DNA of 8,249 bases from Hydrogenophaga sp. (lineage in GTDB: Bacteria > Pseudomonadota > Gammaproteobacteria > Burkholderiales > Burkholderiaceae_C): positions 1-8,249 of the forward strand of contig JAGXRS010000171.1 of assembly GCA_018335615.1 (NCBI GenBank), in the 5' to 3' direction. Shown here piece after piece: positions 5,372 to 8,249 of the stretch (position 1 is the stretch's first letter; every line of letters starts with the position of its first letter). The notes below the pieces were generated by a model. It was not told the origin of the DNA, did no database searches, and saw nothing but the letters and a program-made list of their open reading frames with translations. The position numbers were made by a program, and so were the translations under genes.

Positions 5372-6106
5372 CTACCGCGCCGGGCCGGCTGCTGGGCCGT
5401 CGTGCACGAGCCGCCCGTCCACCAGTTCGATCACGCGGTCACAACGCGCGGCCAGTCGCGGGTCGTGCGTCACCACGAGAAAGGACGTTTTCAGCTCGGC
5501 GTGCATCTGCCGCATCAGCGCGAACACCTCGTTGGCCGACACGGTATCGAGGTTGCCCGTGGGCTCGTCGGCCAGTACCAGCGGGGGTTCGAGCACCAGG
5601 GCACGCGCAATCGCCACGCGCTGCTGCATGCCGCCCGACAGCTCGCCCGGGCGTTTGTTCATCGCACCGCCCAGGCCGACAGCGGCGAGCACGGCACGCG
5701 CCCGTTCGCGCTGGGCCGGCGTGATGCGGCCCTCGCGCATCAGGGCCGGCAAGGTCACGTTTTCCAGCGCGCTGAAGGCGGGCAGCAGGTGGTGGAACTG
5801 GAAGATGAAGCCCAGCGTGGAACGCCGGCGCAGCGTGAGGGCGGCATCGTCGAGGCCGCTCACCTCAACGCCGTCGATGCGGTAACGGCCGGCCGTCATG
5901 CGCTCGAGCAGGCCCACGATGTTCAGGAGCGTGCTCTTGCCCGAGCCCGACGGGCCGATCAGGGCCACAAATTCGCCGCGGTCGATGCGCAAGGACACCC
6001 CATGCAGCACCTCGGCCTCGTTCGGCAAGCCGACGTTGTAGCGCTTGCGCACGCCGTCGAGTTCCAGCAGCACGGCGGGCGGCGCCGCCCCGGTGGGTGC
6101 GTTCAT
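5372..6106 (-). CDS. ABC transporter ATP-binding protein, LolD/MacB-type
   Basis: The 244-residue ATPase is complete: Walker A GPSGSGKS (51-58), Q-loop Q103, signature LSGGMQQ (156-162), Walker B LVLADE (176-181), D-loop GNLD and switch H214 in VVTHD. All catalytic residues are intact. The segment after the Q-loop, QFHHLLPAFSALENV (103-117), closely follows the motif typical of LolD, the ATPase of the lipoprotein-releasing complex, and LADEPTGNLD is typical of the LolD/MacB/FtsE group. The ATG at 6106 overlaps the permease stop as ATGA, a sign of translational coupling; a longer in-frame version would run back into the permease gene. As a dimer on the cytoplasmic face it should drive the adjacent FtsX-type permease by mechanotransmission rather than classic transmembrane transport. 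The exported or extracted substrate cannot be told from sequence. Naming it lolD is not justified because the operon contains an adaptor and only one permease. Confidence 0.95.
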   Translation of the reverse strand: MNAPTGAAPPAVLLELDGVRKRYNVGLPNEAEVLHGVSLRIDRGEFVALIGPSGSGKSTLLNIVGLLERMTAGRYRIDGVEVSGLDDAALTLRRRSTLGFIFQFHHLLPAFSALENVTLPALMREGRITPAQRERARAVLAAVGLGGAMNKRPGELSGGMQQRVAIARALVLEPPLVLADEPTGNLDTVSANEVFALMRQMHAELKTSFLVVTHDPRLAARCDRVIELVDGRLVHDGPAAGPAR

Positions 6107-7323
6107 AAACGGATCGCTTCCGCCGGATCGAGCCGGGCGGCGCGACGTGCCGGCGCCACCGCGGCGAGCACGCCGCACACCGTGGCGATGGCGGCCACGC
6201 GCAGCGCCAGCGCCGGCTCCAGCGTGATGTTGAAGAGCGGCAGGCCATCGGAGCCGCGCACGAAGTGCGTGAACGCCCAGATCAGCAGCACCGCCAGCAG
6301 CACGCCCAGCGCCGAGCCCAGCGCACCGACGATCGCACCCTGCAACAGGAAGACGCGCAGCACCTGGCCCTGGGTGGCGCCCATCGCGCGCAGGATGCCG
6401 ATCTCGCGCCGCTTCTGCACCACCGACACCACCAGCACGCTGGCGATGCCCAGCACGACGACGACCATCACCACGCCGCGGATCACCGCCGTGCTCACCG
6501 ACTGGGCATTCAGCGCGGACACGAGTTGCGCGTTCGACTGTTGCCAGCTCTCGGCCTTGTAGGGCCAGCGCGCGGCGAGGTGGTCCGCGAGCGTTTGCGC
6601 CGACCAGATGTCGGCCAGCGTCAGGTCCAGGCTGGTCGCGCCGCCGGGCAGGGCGGCCAGGCTCTGCGCCGTGCGCAGCGGCACGATCACCGTGCGCCGG
6701 TTCAGTTCACGCACACCCAGGTCCACCAGCGCCGTGACGCGCAGCGAATCGGTGACGCCACCGGTGACGATGCCCACGCGGTCGCCCACGCGCACGCCCA
6801 GGTCGTCGGCAAGCTCGCGGCCGATGATGCCTTCGCCAGGCTCCAGCCGTGCCCTGCCATCCACAACCTTGGCGCGCAGGCCGACGATGCGGTCGTAGCG
6901 GTCGAGGTCCACGCCCATCAGCGCGATCGCCTTGGATGCCTCGCCGCGCGTGGCCAGCCCCGCGGCCGAGACCATCGGCGAGACCGCCACCACCTGTGGC
7001 ATGGCCTCGAGCAGCGGCACCAGCAGCTGCCAGTTGCTGATGGAGCGCGGGCGCTGCGCACGCGGTTGCGTCTGCACCAGTTCGGTGGTGCCGGCGCTGG
7101 CCGGCGCACGGGCGCTCAGCACCACGTCCTCGAGCGGACTCAGCGTCAGGTGGGCCTGTGCGCCCAGGGTCTTCTCGATCGTGTTGCGCTGCAACCCGGA
7201 GATCAGTGCCGAGATGTAGGCGACCACCGCCACGCCCGCGGCCACACCGATGATGATCAGCAGCGTCTGCATGCGCCCCTCGCGCAGGAAGCGGGTCGCG
7301 ACGCGGGTCTCGAAGCCAAGCAT
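6103..7323 (-). CDS. ABC transporter permease, MacB/FtsX family
   Basis: The 406-residue protein has the four-helix layout of MacB/LolC/DevC permeases. One membrane helix (about 20-42, LLIIIGVAAGVAVVAYISAL) is followed by a large periplasmic domain (about 43-278), then three helices (about 279-302, 327-354 and 371-391). Between helices 2 and 3 lies the FtsX-family coupling segment REIGILRAMGATQGQ (306-320), and the end reads PARRAARLDPAEAIRL, another family hallmark. It should work as a homodimer with the downstream ATPase and dock the upstream HlyD-type adaptor in the periplasm. The ATG at 7323 is chosen because it begins with LGFETRVATRFLREGR, the usual N-terminus, and has AAGG 10 nt upstream. 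An in-frame ATG at 7353 would overlap the adaptor gene and lacks a binding site. The gap to the adaptor stop is 13 nt, and the 3' end overlaps the ATPase start. Confidence 0.95.
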   Translation of the reverse strand: MLGFETRVATRFLREGRMQTLLIIIGVAAGVAVVAYISALISGLQRNTIEKTLGAQAHLTLSPLEDVVLSARAPASAGTTELVQTQPRAQRPRSISNWQLLVPLLEAMPQVVAVSPMVSAAGLATRGEASKAIALMGVDLDRYDRIVGLRAKVVDGRARLEPGEGIIGRELADDLGVRVGDRVGIVTGGVTDSLRVTALVDLGVRELNRRTVIVPLRTAQSLAALPGGATSLDLTLADIWSAQTLADHLAARWPYKAESWQQSNAQLVSALNAQSVSTAVIRGVVMVVVVLGIASVLVVSVVQKRREIGILRAMGATQGQVLRVFLLQGAIVGALGSALGVLLAVLLIWAFTHFVRGSDGLPLFNITLEPALALRVAAIATVCGVLAAVAPARRAARLDPAEAIRL

Positions 7324-7336
7324 CTCGGGCGAACCT

Positions 7337-8249
7337 TCAGCGGCCCATGGCATTGGTCATGGCGGCGCCCGCGTCTTCCTGGGTGCCTTTGCCGACCCGG
7401 GTCGGCGGTGCGGCGCCGCTGCCGACCCGGGCGCGCTGGCCGGGAAGCGGGGCGGCGCCGATCAGCACCTGATCGCCCTCACGCAGGCCATCGAGGATCT
7501 CGGCTGCGTCGAGCGTGCGCAAACCCGGGCGCACCGGGCGCGCCTCGACGCGGCCGTCGCGCAGGATCCAGACGCTGTCGCCCGTCCATTCGTCGCCCCG
7601 CAGTGCCTCGGCCGGCACGACCAGCGCCTGCTCGCGGCGCGCGGTCTCCACTTCCACCGACAGGGTCATGTCCTCGCGCAGGAAGGCGGGGGTGGGCGGC
7701 GGCAGCGAGAACTTGACCTCGATGGCGCCGCGCTGGGCATCGACCAGCGGCGCAATGGACAGCACGCGGGCCGTGAACCGCTGCGTCGGAAAGGCGTCGG
7801 CCAGCACTCGGGCCGTCTGCCCGGTCTGGAGCTGTTCCAGGTAGCGCTCGTCCACCTGGGCCACCAGCTGCAACGGGCCGGCCAGCGCCAGGCCGAGCAG
7901 GGCGCGGCCCGGCTGCACGATCTGGCCGGGTTCGACCAGGCGCGAGAGCACACGCGCATCGGCCGGTGCGGTGAGCACGGCCTCGGCCAGGCGCGCCTCG
8001 GCGGCGGCGCGGGCCGCGCTGGCCAGCGCCAGCTGCGCCTGTGCCTGGGCGACGTCGGTGCCCGGCTCGGCGATGGCGGCGCTCTGCGCGCGTGCGGCGT
8101 CCAGTTGCGCCTGCGCCACCGCCAGCGCGCGGCGCACCTCGTCCAGCCGCGCCTCGCTGAGAAAGCCCCGGGCCACCAGGTCCTGCGTGCGCTGCAGGTC
8201 GGCCTGTGCGGCGACCCGCACCGCCTCGGCTTGCGCCACAGCGGCCTGC
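7337..8249 (-). CDS. HlyD-family periplasmic adaptor (membrane-fusion protein), N-terminus cut by window edge
   Basis: The frame is open to the right edge, leaving 303 residues of an adaptor subunit. The visible N-terminal part is an alanine/glutamine-rich coiled-coil hairpin: a first helix with QADLQRTQDLVARGFLSEARLDEVRRAL, a turn around AAIAEPGTD, and a returning helix of AQAQLALASAARAAAEARLAE. The lipoyl half-motif LTAPADARVLSRLVEPGQIVQPGR follows, then the beta-barrel (PLQLVAQVDERYLEQLQTGQ and FTARVLSIAPLVD) and a membrane-proximal domain (ALVVPAEALRG, VWILRDGRVEARPV, EGDQVLIG). The tail is glycine/proline-rich. A signal or anchor helix and the first lipoyl half must lie beyond the edge; a GTG at 8239 is inside the coiled coil and not a real start. 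It heads an adaptor-permease-ATPase operon like macAB or devBCA, bridging the inner-membrane permease towards an outer-membrane channel that is not in the window. Confidence 0.93.
   Translation of the reverse strand, partial: QAAVAQAEAVRVAAQADLQRTQDLVARGFLSEARLDEVRRALAVAQAQLDAARAQSAAIAEPGTDVAQAQAQLALASAARAAAEARLAEAVLTAPADARVLSRLVEPGQIVQPGRALLGLALAGPLQLVAQVDERYLEQLQTGQTARVLADAFPTQRFTARVLSIAPLVDAQRGAIEVKFSLPPPTPAFLREDMTLSVEVETARREQALVVPAEALRGDEWTGDSVWILRDGRVEARPVRPGLRTLDAAEILDGLREGDQVLIGAAPLPGQRARVGSGAAPPTRVGKGTQEDAGAAMTNAMGR

Noticed and set aside
4350..5885. Plus-strand frame of 511 codons running through the convergent gap into the ATPase gene
   Set aside because: It crosses three unrelated regions, is Arg/Ala/Gly-rich and has no recognisable motif; the open frame is explained by high GC content.
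6107..6178. Upstream extension of the ABC ATPase in the same frame
   Set aside because: The extra residues are Arg/Gly-rich, precede the normal N-terminus of the family and lie inside the permease gene; the ATGA overlap at 6103-6106 gives a better start.
6265..7716. Plus-strand frame of 483 codons opposite the permease and adaptor
   Set aside because: Composition is dominated by Arg, His, Gln and Ala, while the opposite strand encodes well-defined FtsX and HlyD proteins.

Overview
The window is GC-rich, gene-dense and has no mobile element, RNA gene or CRISPR array that I can support. Protein style and gene neighbourhoods (a MerR-type regulator ending in a CECPRH helical domain, next to a DCC/DUF393 protein; a 7TM-DISM sensor kinase with a NarL-type regulator) suggest a betaproteobacterium of the Burkholderiales, probably Comamonadaceae. 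That placement is inference from recalled families; no search was run.

Layout. (1) 1-2474: a divergent two-component pair. A NarL/LuxR-type response regulator, cut by the left edge, reads leftward. A 7TM-DISM histidine kinase with HisKA_3 and HATPase_c domains reads rightward. They share an unusually AT-rich promoter gap of about 70 bp with small dyads. (2) 2475-2612: a convergent gap with several hairpins, probably a bidirectional terminator. (3) 2613-4169: a second divergent pair, a DCC-family (DUF393) small protein on the minus strand and a MerR-family regulator on the plus strand. Their shared promoter gap carries two pairs of direct repeats with an exact 11-bp period, which suits binding by a MerR/CarH-type regulator. 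(4) 4267-5055: an unrecognised 262-residue protein on the plus strand. (5) 5056-5371: a convergent, very GC-rich gap without a supportable gene, containing a perfect 12-bp inverted repeat and other hairpins. (6) 5372-8249: a minus-strand operon, read right to left: HlyD-type membrane-fusion protein (cut by the right edge), MacB/FtsX-type permease, and a LolD-like ABC ATPase whose ATG overlaps the permease stop.

How the genes work together. The kinase probably senses an envelope or external ligand and phosphorylates the divergent regulator. The MerR protein probably controls its own gene and the DCC gene through the 11-bp repeats. The three-gene operon should form a periplasm-spanning ABC export or extraction machine. 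The most unusual points are the MerR sensor region (a Rossmann-like segment without the cobalamin His motif, then a CECPRH helical domain), the LolD-type ATPase paired with an adaptor protein, and the unassigned 262-residue protein.
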